From Hymenobacter terricola (GTDB lineage: Bacteria > Bacteroidota > Bacteroidia > Cytophagales > Hymenobacteraceae), in assembly GCF_017921975.2 (NCBI RefSeq), contig NZ_JAGEMO020000008.1, positions 1-64,000 of the forward strand: 64,000 nucleotides of DNA. The letters are read 5' to 3'. The position numbers and the translations under genes are program-made. The notes under the pieces were generated by a model. That model worked only from the letters and a program-made list of their open reading frames with translations, did no database searches and was not told the origin of the DNA. This document shows positions 36,947-46,200 of the stretch, in pieces. Position 1 is the stretch's first letter. Each line of letters begins with the position of its first letter.

Positions 36947-38020
36947 ATGAGTCGCTTCCATAAATTAAAAATCAAGAGCATCACCCGCGAAACGCCCGAC
37001 TGCGTGTCGCTGGCCTTTGAGGTGCCGGCCGAGCTGCGCGAAGCTTTCCGCTACACGCCCGGCCAGTACCTGACCCTGCGCCGCGAGCACGAGGGCGAAG
37101 AGCTGCGACGCTCCTACTCCATTTGCAGCAGCCCGCTGGAGCAGGAGTGGCGCGTAGCCATCAAGAAGGTACCCGAAGGCCGGTTTTCGACCCTGGCTAT
37201 GGACGGCCTGCACATCGGCGATACGCTGGATGTGATGCCGCCGCAGGGCCGCTTCACCGCCAATTTGCACCCAGCGCACACGAAGAGCTACGCGCTGTTT
37301 GCGGCCGGCAGCGGCATCACGCCCATCCTGAGCATCATCAAAACGATTTTGCTGACCGAGCCGGGCAGCCAGGTGTACCTGGTGTACGGCAACCGGGGTC
37401 GCAACTCGATTATCTTCAAGGAAGCCATTGAGGGCCTGAAGAATAAGTTCCTGAATCGGCTGAGCGTGTTTCACGTCCTGAGCCGCGAGCAGGGCGACAG
37501 CGACCTGTTTTTCGGCCGCCTCGACCACGACAAGACCGCCCAACTGCTCCAGAAAGTGCTGCCCGCCTCGCTGCTGGATGAGTGCTTCATCTGCGGGCCC
37601 GAGGAAATGATTCACGGCGTGCGCGCCGCCCTCACCGAGGCCGGCGTAGCGCCCGACAATATTCACTTCGAGCTCTTCACCTCTGCCAACGGCGCCAAGG
37701 CCCACGCCGCCGTGCAGCGCCCGGTGGGCGACGACGACCAGAAAAGCCAGGTGACCGTGCGCCTCGACAGCCGGGCCTATTTGCTCGATATGTCGTACTA
37801 CGGTGATACCGTGCTCGATGCCGCACTGGCCGCTGGCGTCGATGCGCCGTATTCCTGCAAGAACGGTATGTGCAGCACCTGCCGCGCCCGCGTCACCGAA
37901 GGCACGGCCGCGATGGACGTGAACTTCTCGCTGACTGACGTCGAAGTGGCCAAAGGCTACGTACTTACCTGCCAGGCTCGTCCTACCTCAGCCGCCGTCA
38001 CGGTGGATTACGACCATTAA
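36947..38020 (+). CDS. paaE: Phenylacetyl-CoA 1,2-epoxidase reductase subunit
   Basis: 357 residues: a ferredoxin-NADP reductase module (FAD site RRSYSICSSP, NAD site LFAAGSGITPILSI, CGPEEMIHG) followed by a plant-type 2Fe-2S domain (YSCKNGMCSTC from about 301, last Cys in TCQAR). It passes electrons from NADPH to the PaaABCD oxygenase. ATG at 36947 comes 20 bases after a palindromic repeat. Confidence 0.95.
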   Translation: MSRFHKLKIKSITRETPDCVSLAFEVPAELREAFRYTPGQYLTLRREHEGEELRRSYSICSSPLEQEWRVAIKKVPEGRFSTLAMDGLHIGDTLDVMPPQGRFTANLHPAHTKSYALFAAGSGITPILSIIKTILLTEPGSQVYLVYGNRGRNSIIFKEAIEGLKNKFLNRLSVFHVLSREQGDSDLFFGRLDHDKTAQLLQKVLPASLLDECFICGPEEMIHGVRAALTEAGVAPDNIHFELFTSANGAKAHAAVQRPVGDDDQKSQVTVRLDSRAYLLDMSYYGDTVLDAALAAGVDAPYSCKNGMCSTCRARVTEGTAAMDVNFSLTDVEVAKGYVLTCQARPTSAAVTVDYDH

Positions 38021-38038
38021 TCAGGAATCCGTAAAACC

Positions 38039-38078
38039 AGAACGGTCATGCTTCGGCTGCGCTCAGCATGACCGTTCT
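38039..38078. repeat. Dispersed palindromic repeat, short copy
   Basis: AGAACGGTCATGCT and AGCATGACCGTTCT, perfect 14-base arms around TCGGCTGCGCTC, between paaE and paaA. It keeps only the outer ends of the larger family. Confidence 0.85.
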
Positions 38079-38131
38079 TTCGTAGACTTTTGTTCTATTC
38101 TTTTCCTTCCAAACTCAACCCATCCAGCCCC

Positions 38132-39088
38132 ATGGAAACCCTCGAAAAAGTCCTCACCCCGGAAGAGCAGTTTCAGGCCCGCATCGACGCGGATATCCGC
38201 ATCGAGCCCAAGGACTGGATGCCCGATGCCTACCGCAAAACCCTCATCCGCCAGATTTCGCAGCACGCGCACTCCGAGCTGGTGGGCATGCTGCCGGAGG
38301 GCAACTGGATAACCCGGGCCCCCTCGCTCAAGCGCAAATCCATCCTGCTGGCCAAGGTGCAGGACGAAGCCGGCCACGGCCTCTACCTCTACAGCGCCGC
38401 CGAAACCCTCGGCACCACCCGCGACCAGATGCTGGCCGACCTGCACTCCGGCAAGGCCAAGTACAGCAGCATTTTCAACTACCCCACCCTGAGCTGGGCC
38501 GATATGGGCTGCGTGGGCTGGCTGGTGGATGGCGCCGCTATCTTGAACCAGGTGCCGCTGTGCCGCACCTCCTACGGCCCGTATGCGCGGGCCATGGTGC
38601 GGGTGTGTAAGGAGGAAAGTTTCCACCAGCGCCAGGGTTTCGAGATAATGCAGACGCTGTGCGAGGGCGCAACGGCCCAGAAGGAAATGGCCCAGGAGGC
38701 CCTCAACCGCTGGTGGTGGCCTACGCTGATGATGTTCGGCCCCAAAGACTCCGAGTCGCCCAACACGGCGCAGAGCATGAACTGGCGCATCAAGCGCTTC
38801 ACCAACGACGAGCTGCGCCAGAAATTCGTGGACATGATGGTGCCCCAGGCCGAATTCCTGGGCCTCACCGTGCCCGACCCCGCCGTGAAATGGAACGAGG
38901 CACGCCAGGCCTACGACTTCGGCGAGGTGAACTGGGAAGAGTTCTGGGCCGTGGTGAAGGGCAACGGCATGTGCAACCACGAGCGCCTGCAAGCGCGGGT
39001 GCAAGCCCACGAGGCAGGTGCCTGGGTGCGCGAGGCAGCTAACGCCCACGCGGCGAAGCGCGCGGCGCGGGAAGCGGTTGCGGCGTAA
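38132..39088 (+). CDS. paaA: Phenylacetyl-CoA 1,2-epoxidase catalytic subunit A
   Basis: 318 residues, the diiron catalytic subunit. Ligand motifs: [13 protein letters not shown] (Glu79...His82) and [14 protein letters not shown] later on. The N terminus shows [16 protein letters not shown] and [16 protein letters not shown], typical of PaaA. It makes the 1,2-epoxide of phenylacetyl-CoA. The ATG at 38132 is preferred over 14 open codons upstream. Confidence 0.96.
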   Translation: METLEKVLTPEEQFQARIDADIRIEPKDWMPDAYRKTLIRQISQHAHSELVGMLPEGNWITRAPSLKRKSILLAKVQDEAGHGLYLYSAAETLGTTRDQMLADLHSGKAKYSSIFNYPTLSWADMGCVGWLVDGAAILNQVPLCRTSYGPYARAMVRVCKEESFHQRQGFEIMQTLCEGATAQKEMAQEALNRWWWPTLMMFGPKDSESPNTAQSMNWRIKRFTNDELRQKFVDMMVPQAEFLGLTVPDPAVKWNEARQAYDFGEVNWEEFWAVVKGNGMCNHERLQARVQAHEAGAWVREAANAHAAKRAAREAVAA

Positions 39089-39110
39089 TTTTTTGAAAGC
39101 AGGAAAAAGA

Positions 39111-39219
39111 ACGTCATGCCGAGCATAGCCGAGGCATCTCGCGGGCAGCAGTAATCAAAACCGTTCTACGATTTAGTTACTGCCCCACGCGAGATGCTTC
39201 GGCTACGCTCAGCATGACG
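39111..39219. repeat. Dispersed palindromic repeat, copy 2
   Basis: Left arm ACGTCATGCCGAGCATAGCC with GAGGCATCTCGCG, right arm CGCGAGATGCTTCGGCTACG with CTCAGCATGACG. The loop carries CAGTAATCAAAACCGTT, the reverse of the loop motif in other copies, so this copy is inverted. It lies between paaA and paaB. Confidence 0.88.
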
Positions 39220-39246
39220 ACCAAGACCCCAAGTCCCCAAATCAAC

Positions 39247-39534
39247 ATGAATCAATCCGAATGGCCTCTCTGGGAGGTTTTTATCCGCAGCAAGCAGGGG
39301 CTTGACCACAAGCACGTCGGCAGCCTGCACGCGGCCGATGCCACGATGGCCGTGCAAAACGCCCGCGACGTGTACACCCGCCGCCTCGAAGGCGTGAGCA
39401 TCTGGGTGGTCGAGTCGACCCACATCCACGCTTCGAATCCGGACGATTCCGAAGCCTTCTTCGACCCGGCGGCCGACAAAGTGTACCGGCACCCCACGTT
39501 CTACGACGTGCCGGATTCCATCAAACACATGTAA
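39247..39534 (+). CDS. paaB: Phenylacetyl-CoA epoxidase subunit B
   Basis: 95 residues: WPLWEVFIRSKQGLDHKHVG, HAADATMAVQNARDVYTRR and SIWVVESTHI are the PaaB signature. It bridges PaaA/PaaC pairs in the oxygenase complex. The ATG at 39247 is chosen; an in-frame ATG at 39214 is inside the palindromic repeat and is rejected. 5 bases before paaC. Confidence 0.95.
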   Translation: MNQSEWPLWEVFIRSKQGLDHKHVGSLHAADATMAVQNARDVYTRRLEGVSIWVVESTHIHASNPDDSEAFFDPAADKVYRHPTFYDVPDSIKHM

Positions 39535-39539
39535 TTGCC

Positions 39540-40337
39540 ATGCTGACGCAAGACCTTTCCAGCGCCAAAGCCACTGCCGCCGCGGAGCCGTCGCTGCTGT
39601 TTCCGTACGTGCTGCAGCTGGCCGATACCAGCCTTATTCTGGCGCACCGCCTCTCGGAATGGTGCGGCCACGGCCCCATTTTGGAGCAGGATTTAGCCCT
39701 GGCCAACATTGCCCTCGACCTCCTGGGCGAGGCCCGCAGCTACTACCAATACGCCGCCGAGCTCGAAGGCCAGGGCCGCACCGAGGACGACCTCGCCTAC
39801 CTGCGCAGCGCCGTGGAATACCGCAACCCGCTGCTGGTGGAACAGCCCAATGGCGACTTCGCGCACACCATCGTGCGGCAGTTTCTGTTCGACAATTTTC
39901 ATTATCATTTGCTAAAAACGCTGAAAAATGGTCCCGATACGCACCTCGCTGCCATTGCGGAGAAGTCGGTAAAGGAAGCCGCTTATCACCTCAAATGGAG
40001 CTCGGAATGGATGATTCGCCTCGGCGATGGCACCGATGAAAGCCGGCAGCGGCTCGATAAAGCCATTGCCACGCTCTGGCGTTTTGCCGGCGAGCTGACT
40101 ACGCCCACGGCGGCCGAAACGACTTTGCAGGAAATCGGGGTGCTGCCCGACTACGCCACGCTGTTGGCAGAGATGCAGGCGCATACCGAAAACGTTTTTG
40201 CCCAGGCCACCGTGCCGCTGCCCGCGCCGGCTTTCGCGCAGCTGGGTGGCAAAACCGGCCGCCATTCCGAGCATCTCGGCTACCTGCTGTCGGAGCTGCA
40301 ATACATGCAACGCACTTATCCCGGCCTGACGTGGTAG
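39540..40337 (+). CDS. paaC: Phenylacetyl-CoA epoxidase subunit C
   Basis: 265 residues, structural partner of PaaA with the same ferritin-like fold: LAHRLSEWCGHGPILEQDLA, ANIALDLLGEARSYYQYAAE, DFAHTIVRQFLFDNFHYHLL and AYHLKWSSEWMIRLGDGTDE. It overlaps paaD by 7 bases, showing translational coupling. Confidence 0.95.
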   Translation: MLTQDLSSAKATAAAEPSLLFPYVLQLADTSLILAHRLSEWCGHGPILEQDLALANIALDLLGEARSYYQYAAELEGQGRTEDDLAYLRSAVEYRNPLLVEQPNGDFAHTIVRQFLFDNFHYHLLKTLKNGPDTHLAAIAEKSVKEAAYHLKWSSEWMIRLGDGTDESRQRLDKAIATLWRFAGELTTPTAAETTLQEIGVLPDYATLLAEMQAHTENVFAQATVPLPAPAFAQLGGKTGRHSEHLGYLLSELQYMQRTYPGLTW

Positions 40338-40846
40338 TGCCCATCGCTCCCACCCCTACTGAAGCTCGCATCTGGCAATTGCTGGAGGAAGTTTCGGACC
40401 CCGAAGTCCCGGTGCTCAGCATCCTGGACCTGGGCATTGTGCGCGGGGTACTAGTTGAGGGGAAGCAGATAATCGTCACCATCACCCCCACCTACTCGGG
40501 CTGCCCGGCTATGAACGTTATTGCCACCGATATCCGGTTGCGGCTGCTGGCGGAGGGCTATGCCAAGCTGATTATCAACAACCAGCTCAGCCCGGCCTGG
40601 ACCACCGATTGGATGTCGCCGGCCGGCCGCGAGAAGCTGGAGGCCTACGGTATTGCCCCGCCCGTGGACGGTACGGCAACGGGCCATATGCTGAATCTGT
40701 TCGGCAAGGACACGGCCGTGCGTTGCCCTGTCTGCAAGTCCGAGCATACGCATTTGGTCAGCCAATTTGGCTCTACGGCCTGCAAAGCGCATTATCAGTG
40801 CGATGATTGCCTGGAGCCGTTCGATTATTTCAAATGCCACAACTAG
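40331..40846 (+). CDS. paaD: Phenylacetate pathway protein PaaD (MIP18/DUF59 family)
   Basis: 171 residues. An N-terminal DUF59 domain (VSDPEVPVLSILDLGIVRGV, then TPTYSGCPAMNVI) and a C-terminal Cys-rich part (CPVCKSEHT, then CKAHYQCDDC and a last Cys) likely to bind a metal or Fe-S. It helps to assemble the diiron/Fe-S sites of the oxygenase. GTG start at 40331, overlapping paaC. Confidence 0.93.
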   Translation: MVVPIAPTPTEARIWQLLEEVSDPEVPVLSILDLGIVRGVLVEGKQIIVTITPTYSGCPAMNVIATDIRLRLLAEGYAKLIINNQLSPAWTTDWMSPAGREKLEAYGIAPPVDGTATGHMLNLFGKDTAVRCPVCKSEHTHLVSQFGSTACKAHYQCDDCLEPFDYFKCHN

Positions 40847-40867
40847 CTGACCGAACAACAAATCAGA

Positions 40868-40965
40868 ACATCATGCCGAGCGTAGCCGAGGCATCTCGCG
40901 TGCCGCTACTAATTCAATCGTTGGACGAAGCGAGCGAGATGCCTCGGCTGCGCTCGGCATGACGT
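40868..40965. repeat. Dispersed palindromic repeat, copy 3
   Basis: Left arm CATCATGCCGAGCGTAGCC with GAGGCATCTCGCG, right arm GCGAGATGCCTCGGCTGCG with CTCGGCATGACGT. The loop carries CTAATTCAATCGTT. Between paaD and paaH. Confidence 0.88.
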
Positions 40966-40988
40966 CCGAATACATTTCACCTCACCAT

Positions 40989-42176
40989 ATGACCATCGGA
41001 ATTATCGGCAGCGGCGCTATGGGCGCGGGCATTGCGCAAGTGGTGGCCGTAGCGGGACACGAGGTGTTCCTGCTCGACCAGAGCGCCACGGCTTTGGAAC
41101 GCGCCACCGCCGGCATCGCCACCAGCCTGCGCAAGCTGGCTGAGAAGGGCAAAATGACTGCTGACGCGGCCACTGCGGCCATAGCCCGGCTGCGGCCCAC
41201 TACCAACATGCAGGATTTCGCCGGCTGCGGGCTGGTGCTCGAAGCCATTGTGGAAGAGCTGACCGTGAAGCAGCAGCTGTTCCGGCAGGTCGAGGGCGTG
41301 GTGACGGCTGACTGCATTCTGGCCAGCAATACCTCGTCGCTGTCCATTGCCTCCATTGCGGCGGCTTGCCAGAGGCCGGAGCGGTTTATCGGCATCCACT
41401 TCTTCAATCCCGCGCCCATTATGCAGCTGGTGGAAGTCATTCCGGCGGTGCAGACGCGAGAAGGCCTGGCTGAAGAAGTGCGTGATTTGGTGCAAAGCTG
41501 GGGCAAGCTGCCGGTGCTGACCAAGGACACGCCGGGCTTCATCGTGAACCGCGTGGCGCGCCCGTTCTACGGCGAGGCCATCCGGCTGCTGGAAGAAGGC
41601 GTGGCCGATATTGCCACCATCGACTGGGCCATGACGGAGCTGGGCGGCTTCCGCATGGGCCCGTTCGCGCTGATGGATTTCATTGGCCACGACGTGAATT
41701 ACCGCGTTACGGAATCGGTGTTTGCCGCCTTTTTCTACGACCCGCGCTTCAAGCCTTCGTTCACCCAAAAGCGCCTGTTCGAAGCCGGCTACTACGGCCG
41801 CAAATCGGGCCGCGGCTTCTACAATTACGCGGCGGAAGCCACCCCGCCCGAGCCGAACCGCGACGAAGCGCTGGGCCGCCAGATTCTGGGCCGCATCCTG
41901 GCCATGCTCATCAACGAAGCGGTGGATGCGCTGGCCCTTAACGTGGCCTCGAAAGAGGATTTGGAGCTGGCCATGGCCAAGGGCGTGAATTACCCCAAGG
42001 GCCTGCTGGCCTGGGCCGATGAGCTGGGCCTGCCGCAGGTATTGGGCACGCTCGACGCCCTGTACGACGAATACCACGAAGACCGGTACCGCGCCAGCGC
42101 CTTGCTGCGCCGCATGGTGCGGGCCAACCAAACGTTCTTTACGCATGAGCCCGTCGTCGGAAACCACCAGCCCTAA
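40989..42176 (+). CDS. paaH: 3-hydroxyacyl-CoA dehydrogenase
   Basis: 395 residues. NAD loop GIIGSGAMGAGIAQV, then ASNTSSLSI and IGIHFFNPAPIMQLVEVI; the Ser and His of the active site are in those two stretches. Then TPGFIVNRVARPFYGEAIRL and DFIGHDVNYRVTE; the second C-terminal domain ends the protein. It oxidises 3-hydroxyadipyl-CoA. An in-frame ATG at 40959 falls in the palindromic repeat; 40989 is chosen. Its 3' end overlaps paaI by 32 bases. Confidence 0.95.
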   Translation: MTIGIIGSGAMGAGIAQVVAVAGHEVFLLDQSATALERATAGIATSLRKLAEKGKMTADAATAAIARLRPTTNMQDFAGCGLVLEAIVEELTVKQQLFRQVEGVVTADCILASNTSSLSIASIAAACQRPERFIGIHFFNPAPIMQLVEVIPAVQTREGLAEEVRDLVQSWGKLPVLTKDTPGFIVNRVARPFYGEAIRLLEEGVADIATIDWAMTELGGFRMGPFALMDFIGHDVNYRVTESVFAAFFYDPRFKPSFTQKRLFEAGYYGRKSGRGFYNYAAEATPPEPNRDEALGRQILGRILAMLINEAVDALALNVASKEDLELAMAKGVNYPKGLLAWADELGLPQVLGTLDALYDEYHEDRYRASALLRRMVRANQTFFTHEPVVGNHQP

Positions 42177-42600
42177 CCGCCGCGCCGAGGCCGTGAAAGA
42201 CCTCATGCTGGCCAATGATTCGTACAGCCAGCTCCTGGGTTTGGAGGTGGACGAAGTAGGCCCCGGCTACTGCCGCCTGCACTTCACGGTGCGGCCCGAG
42301 ATGCTCAACGGCTTCGCGGCGCTGCACGGCGGCGTCACGTTTTCGGCCGCTGATTCGGCCTTTGCTTTTGCCTGCAACAGCCACGGCCGCCAAAGCGTGG
42401 GCCTGACCGTGACGGTGGATTACCTCGAAGCCGGCCGGCTCGGCGACGTCATCACGGTGGAAGCGCGGGAGGAAAGCCTGAAGCATAAAGTAGGCGTGTA
42501 CCAGGTGCGCGTCATTAACCAAAACGGCCTCACACTGGCGCTTTTCAAAGGCACAGCCTACCGCACCAGCAACGACATTCTGCAAGAAACCAACTCATGA
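42145..42600 (+). CDS. paaI: Phenylacetate thioesterase PaaI
   Basis: 151 residues, hotdog fold: FAALHGGVTFSAADSAFAFA carries the HGG and catalytic Asp, then VGLTVTVDYLEAGRLGDVIT. It frees CoA from dead-end intermediates of the pathway. Starts in the end of paaH and shares ATGA with paaJ, so all three are coupled. Confidence 0.92.
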   Translation: MSPSSETTSPNRRAEAVKDLMLANDSYSQLLGLEVDEVGPGYCRLHFTVRPEMLNGFAALHGGVTFSAADSAFAFACNSHGRQSVGLTVTVDYLEAGRLGDVITVEAREESLKHKVGVYQVRVINQNGLTLALFKGTAYRTSNDILQETNS

Positions 42601-43805
42601 ACCAAGCTTATATCATCGACGGCATCCGCACGCCCATCGGCAGCTTTGGCGGCACGCTGGCCGCTGTGCGCCCCGACGACCTCGCCGCGCTGGTTATCCG
42701 CGAGCTGCTGCAACGCAACCCCAACGCCGACCCCAGCGCCGTGGCCGACGTCATTTTCGGCTGCGCTAACCAGGCCGGCGAGGACAACCGCAACGTGGCC
42801 CGCATGGCCGCGCTGCTGGCCGGCCTGCCCACCACGGTGCCCGGCGAAACCGTGAACCGCCTCTGCGCCTCGGGCCTCTCGGCCAGCATTGCGGCGGCCC
42901 GTGCCATCCAAAGCGGCGACGGTGACCTGTTCGTTTCCGGCGGCGTGGAGAACATGACCCGCGCCCCGCTGGTGGTTTCGAAACCGTCCAAAGGCTTCGG
43001 CACCGATTCGCAAATGGCCGATTCCAGCTTCGGCTGGCGCTTCATCAACCCCCGGATGCAGGAGCTGTACGGCACCGATGCCATGGGCGAAACCGCCGAA
43101 AACCTGGTTGACCGCGACCACATCAGCCGTGCCGACCAGGACCAGTTTGCCCTGACCTCGCAGCAGAAAGCCGCCGCCGCCCAGCGCAGCGGCCGTCTGG
43201 CCGAGGAAATCGTGGCCGTGCCCATTCCCCAGCGCAAGGGCGCGCCGGTGCTCTTCGCCCAGGATGAATTCCTGAAGCCCGACACCACGCTCGAAGGCCT
43301 CGCCAAGCTGCGCCCCGCCTTCCGCAAAACCGGCGGCACCGTGACCGCCGGCAACGCCTCCGGCCTGAACGACGGCGCGGCCGCCCTGCTCCTGGCTTCG
43401 GAAGAAGGTATCAAACAGCACCACCTCACACCGAAGGCCCGCATCGTGTCCATGGGCGTGGCCGGGGTGGAGCCGCGCATCATGGGCATCGGTCCGGTGC
43501 CGGCCAGCCACATTGCGCTCAAAAAAGCCGGCCTGACGCTGAAGGATATCGATATTATTGAGCTGAATGAGGCGTTTGCGGCGCAGTCGCTGGCCTGCAT
43601 CCGCGCCTTTGGTTTGGCGGATAACGACCCGCGCATCAACCCCAATGGCGGGGCCATTGCCCTCGGCCACCCGCTGGGCATGAGCGGCGCCCGCCTGCTG
43701 AACACGGCCGCGATTGAGCTGCAAAAACAGCAAAAACGCTACGCGCTGGTGACGATGTGCATCGGCGTGGGGCAGGGCTATGCCGTGATTATTGAGCGCG
43801 TGTAA
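42597..43805 (+). CDS. paaJ: 3-oxoadipyl-CoA thiolase
   Basis: 402 residues. Thiolase signatures: VNRLCASGLSASI with catalytic Cys near 90, ENMTRAP, NASGLNDGAAALLL, ELNEAFAAQSLA, NPNGGAIALGHPLGMSGAR and CIGVGQGYAV. It cleaves 3-oxoadipyl-CoA to succinyl-CoA and acetyl-CoA and probably also acts on the C8 intermediate. Start overlaps the paaI stop. Confidence 0.93.
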   Translation: MNQAYIIDGIRTPIGSFGGTLAAVRPDDLAALVIRELLQRNPNADPSAVADVIFGCANQAGEDNRNVARMAALLAGLPTTVPGETVNRLCASGLSASIAAARAIQSGDGDLFVSGGVENMTRAPLVVSKPSKGFGTDSQMADSSFGWRFINPRMQELYGTDAMGETAENLVDRDHISRADQDQFALTSQQKAAAAQRSGRLAEEIVAVPIPQRKGAPVLFAQDEFLKPDTTLEGLAKLRPAFRKTGGTVTAGNASGLNDGAAALLLASEEGIKQHHLTPKARIVSMGVAGVEPRIMGIGPVPASHIALKKAGLTLKDIDIIELNEAFAAQSLACIRAFGLADNDPRINPNGGAIALGHPLGMSGARLLNTAAIELQKQQKRYALVTMCIGVGQGYAVIIERV

Positions 43806-43816
43806 ACCTCGCATAA

Positions 43817-43981
43817 CCTCACCCCCTAGCCCCCTCTCCCGCGGAGAGGGGGAACTAGTTTTTAGTCTTTGATACAGTTAGACTCCCACCTCTAAAAAGC
43901 ACCTCACTCACTGAAAAGACTAGTTTCTAGCGCTAGAAACTAGTCCCCCCTCTCCGCGGGAGAGGGGGCTAGGGGGTGAGG
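43817..43981. repeat. 165-base palindrome with CCTCACCCCCTAGCCCC arms
   Basis: Arms begin CCTCACCCCCTAGCCCCCTC and end GAGGGGGCTAGGGGGTGAGG, continuing inward through TCCCGCGGAGAGGGGG and an ACTAGTTT extension. The loop (about 43865-43920) is AT-rich. It lies between paaJ and paaZ, ending 14 bases before the paaZ ATG. Confidence 0.88.
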
Positions 43982-43995
43982 TGACCCGCACCACC

Positions 43996-46059
43996 ATGCC
44001 CACCACCCTCGAAAACTACACCCTCGGCCGCTGGACCACCGGCGCATCTTCTCCTCAGGAACTCCTCGATGCCAGTACCGGCGAAGTCATTGCCCTGGCC
44101 AACACCGAAGGCTTCGATTTCGAAGCCATTCTCGACTACGGCCGCAGCGTGGGCAACCCGGCGCTGCGCAAAATGACCTTCCACGAGCGGGGCCGGATGC
44201 TGAAGGCGCTGGCCTTCCACTTGCAGGAGAAGAAGGAGCAGTTCTACGAGCTGAGCTACCGCTCGGGCGCGACGCGGGCCGATTCGTGGGTGGACATTGA
44301 GGGCGGGATTGGGAATTTGTTTGCCAATGCGTCGCTGCGGCGCAAGTTTCCGGACAAGCCGTTTTATGTGGAGGGCGAGCCGGTAGGCTTGTCGAAGGGC
44401 GGCACCTTTATGGCGCAGCACCTGATGGTGCCGCGTGAAGGCGTGGCCGTGCACATCAACGCCTACAACTTCCCGGTGTGGGGCATGCTGGAGAAAATTG
44501 CGGTGAACCTGCTGGCCGGGATGCCCGCCGTGGTGAAGCCCGCCGTGCCCTCGGCCTACCTCACCGAGGCGGTGGTGCGCGAGATTATCGCCTCCGGCAT
44601 CCTGCCCGAGGGCGCGTTGCAGCTGGTGGTGGGCTCGGGCGTGGGCCTGCTCGACCACGTCACCTACCAGGATGTGGTGACCTTCACCGGTTCGGCCACC
44701 ACGGGGCGCAAGTTGCGGGCGCACCCGCGCATTCTCAGCGAAGCGGTGCCGTTTACGATGGAGGCCGACTCGCTGAACGCGGCCGTGCTGGGCCTGGATG
44801 CGGTGCCGGGCACGCCGGAATTCGACCTCTTCGTGAAGGAGGTGCGCAAGGAAATGACCGGCAAATCGGGCCAGAAATGCACCGCCATTCGTCGCATCAT
44901 CGTGCCCGAAAACGTGCTGGAAGACGTGCAGATTGCCCTGGGCAAGCTGCTGAAGCAAACCACCGTGGGCCACCCGCTGGCGGAGGGCGTGCGCATGGGC
45001 GCGCTGGCCGGCCGCGAGCAGCTCCAGCGCCTGCGCGAGCAAGTGCAGCACCTCGCCCAACACACGCCCATCGTGTACGGCAGCCTCGACCAGGTGGAAA
45101 TCCTGGGCCAGGAGCGCGGCGCGCACGTTGATAAAGGTGCATTCTGCTCGCCCATTCTGCTGCTTAATTCCGAGCCGTTCCGCCACCTCGATTCGCACGA
45201 AATAGAAGCTTTCGGGCCGGTGGCTACGCTGATGCCCTACCGCGACACCGACGAGGCGGTGAAGCTCGTGAACATGGGCAAAGGTTCGCTGGTGTGCTCC
45301 ATTGCCACGAATGATGCGCGCACGGCGCAGGATTTTGTGCTGGGCGCGGCCACGCACCACGGCCGCATTCTGGTCATCAACGAGGAGATGGCCAAGGAAA
45401 GCACCGGGCACGGCGCGCCGCTGCCGCAGCTCATTCACGGCGGGCCGGGCCGGGCGGGCGGCGGCCAGGAAATGGGTGGCATGCGCGGCGTGGAGCACTT
45501 CATGCAGCGCGTGGCCTTGCAGGGCTCGCCGAGCATGATTACGGCCATCACGGAGGTGTATCAGCCGAAGGCGAAGCAGATTGAGAAGGACAAGCACCCC
45601 TTTCAGCACTACTTCGAGGAGCTGGAAATCGGCCAGACTTACACCACGCACAAGCACACGGTGACGGAGGCCGACATCAGCAGTTTTGCGCAGGTATCGG
45701 GCGATAATTTCTACGCCCACGTCGACGCTACTTCGCTGGAAGGCACGCTCTTTACCGGGCGCGTGGCGCATGGCTACTACATCCTGAGCAAGGCCGCCGG
45801 CATGTTCGTGGACCCGCGCAAAGGGCCGGTTCTGCTGAACTATGGGCTCGACGAATGCCGCTTCACCAAGCCGGTGTACCCCGGCACCACCATCGGCGTG
45901 ACGCTGACGGTGAAGGAGAAAATCGGCCAGGAAAAGCGCGATGCGGAGGACGTGGCCAAGGGCATCGTGCGTTGGTACGTGGAAGTGACCGACCAGACCG
46001 GCGAAACCGTGGCCGTGGCCACCATCCTCACGATGGTGAAGAAGAAAAACCAGGAGTAG
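43996..46059 (+). CDS. paaZ: Bifunctional oxepin-CoA hydrolase / aldehyde dehydrogenase
   Basis: 687 residues. N-terminal aldehyde dehydrogenase: VHINAYNFPVWGMLEKIAVN, GVGLLDHVTYQDVVTFTGSA and GQKCTAIRR with the catalytic Cys, up to about 520. C-terminal MaoC-type hydratase from about 540: FEELEIGQTYTTHKHTVTEA, GDNFYAHVD and YGLDECRFTKPVYPGTTI. PaaZ opens the oxepin ring and oxidises the aldehyde. A GTG at 43981 precedes the ATG at 43996 but lies in the palindrome. Confidence 0.95.
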   Translation: MPTTLENYTLGRWTTGASSPQELLDASTGEVIALANTEGFDFEAILDYGRSVGNPALRKMTFHERGRMLKALAFHLQEKKEQFYELSYRSGATRADSWVDIEGGIGNLFANASLRRKFPDKPFYVEGEPVGLSKGGTFMAQHLMVPREGVAVHINAYNFPVWGMLEKIAVNLLAGMPAVVKPAVPSAYLTEAVVREIIASGILPEGALQLVVGSGVGLLDHVTYQDVVTFTGSATTGRKLRAHPRILSEAVPFTMEADSLNAAVLGLDAVPGTPEFDLFVKEVRKEMTGKSGQKCTAIRRIIVPENVLEDVQIALGKLLKQTTVGHPLAEGVRMGALAGREQLQRLREQVQHLAQHTPIVYGSLDQVEILGQERGAHVDKGAFCSPILLLNSEPFRHLDSHEIEAFGPVATLMPYRDTDEAVKLVNMGKGSLVCSIATNDARTAQDFVLGAATHHGRILVINEEMAKESTGHGAPLPQLIHGGPGRAGGGQEMGGMRGVEHFMQRVALQGSPSMITAITEVYQPKAKQIEKDKHPFQHYFEELEIGQTYTTHKHTVTEADISSFAQVSGDNFYAHVDATSLEGTLFTGRVAHGYYILSKAAGMFVDPRKGPVLLNYGLDECRFTKPVYPGTTIGVTLTVKEKIGQEKRDAEDVAKGIVRWYVEVTDQTGETVAVATILTMVKKKNQE

Positions 46060-46200
46060 CCGTCCGGCCATGGTTGGCCATAGCTGGCGGAAAAGAATGC
46101 TGCCCGCCTTAACTTGTGCATGCCGCCCCGGCCCACCCATCGCGAAGAAAGCTGAGGACCAATGCATTCGTACATAATTTCCACTGCCGTGAATAACCTG

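Noticed and set aside
38039-38078. Simple terminator between paaE and paaA
   Set aside because: Its arms are the ends of the dispersed palindromic family, and a terminator there would cut the oxygenase genes; listed as a repeat instead.
40977-42215. A 412-codon open frame on the minus strand
   Set aside because: Antisense to paaH, which has clear motifs.
42558-43814. A 418-codon open frame on the minus strand
   Set aside because: Antisense to paaJ, with the same shadow-like composition.
44478-45131. A 217-codon plus-strand frame inside paaZ
   Set aside because: Overlaps a strongly supported gene in another frame and is Arg/Gly-rich shadow sequence.
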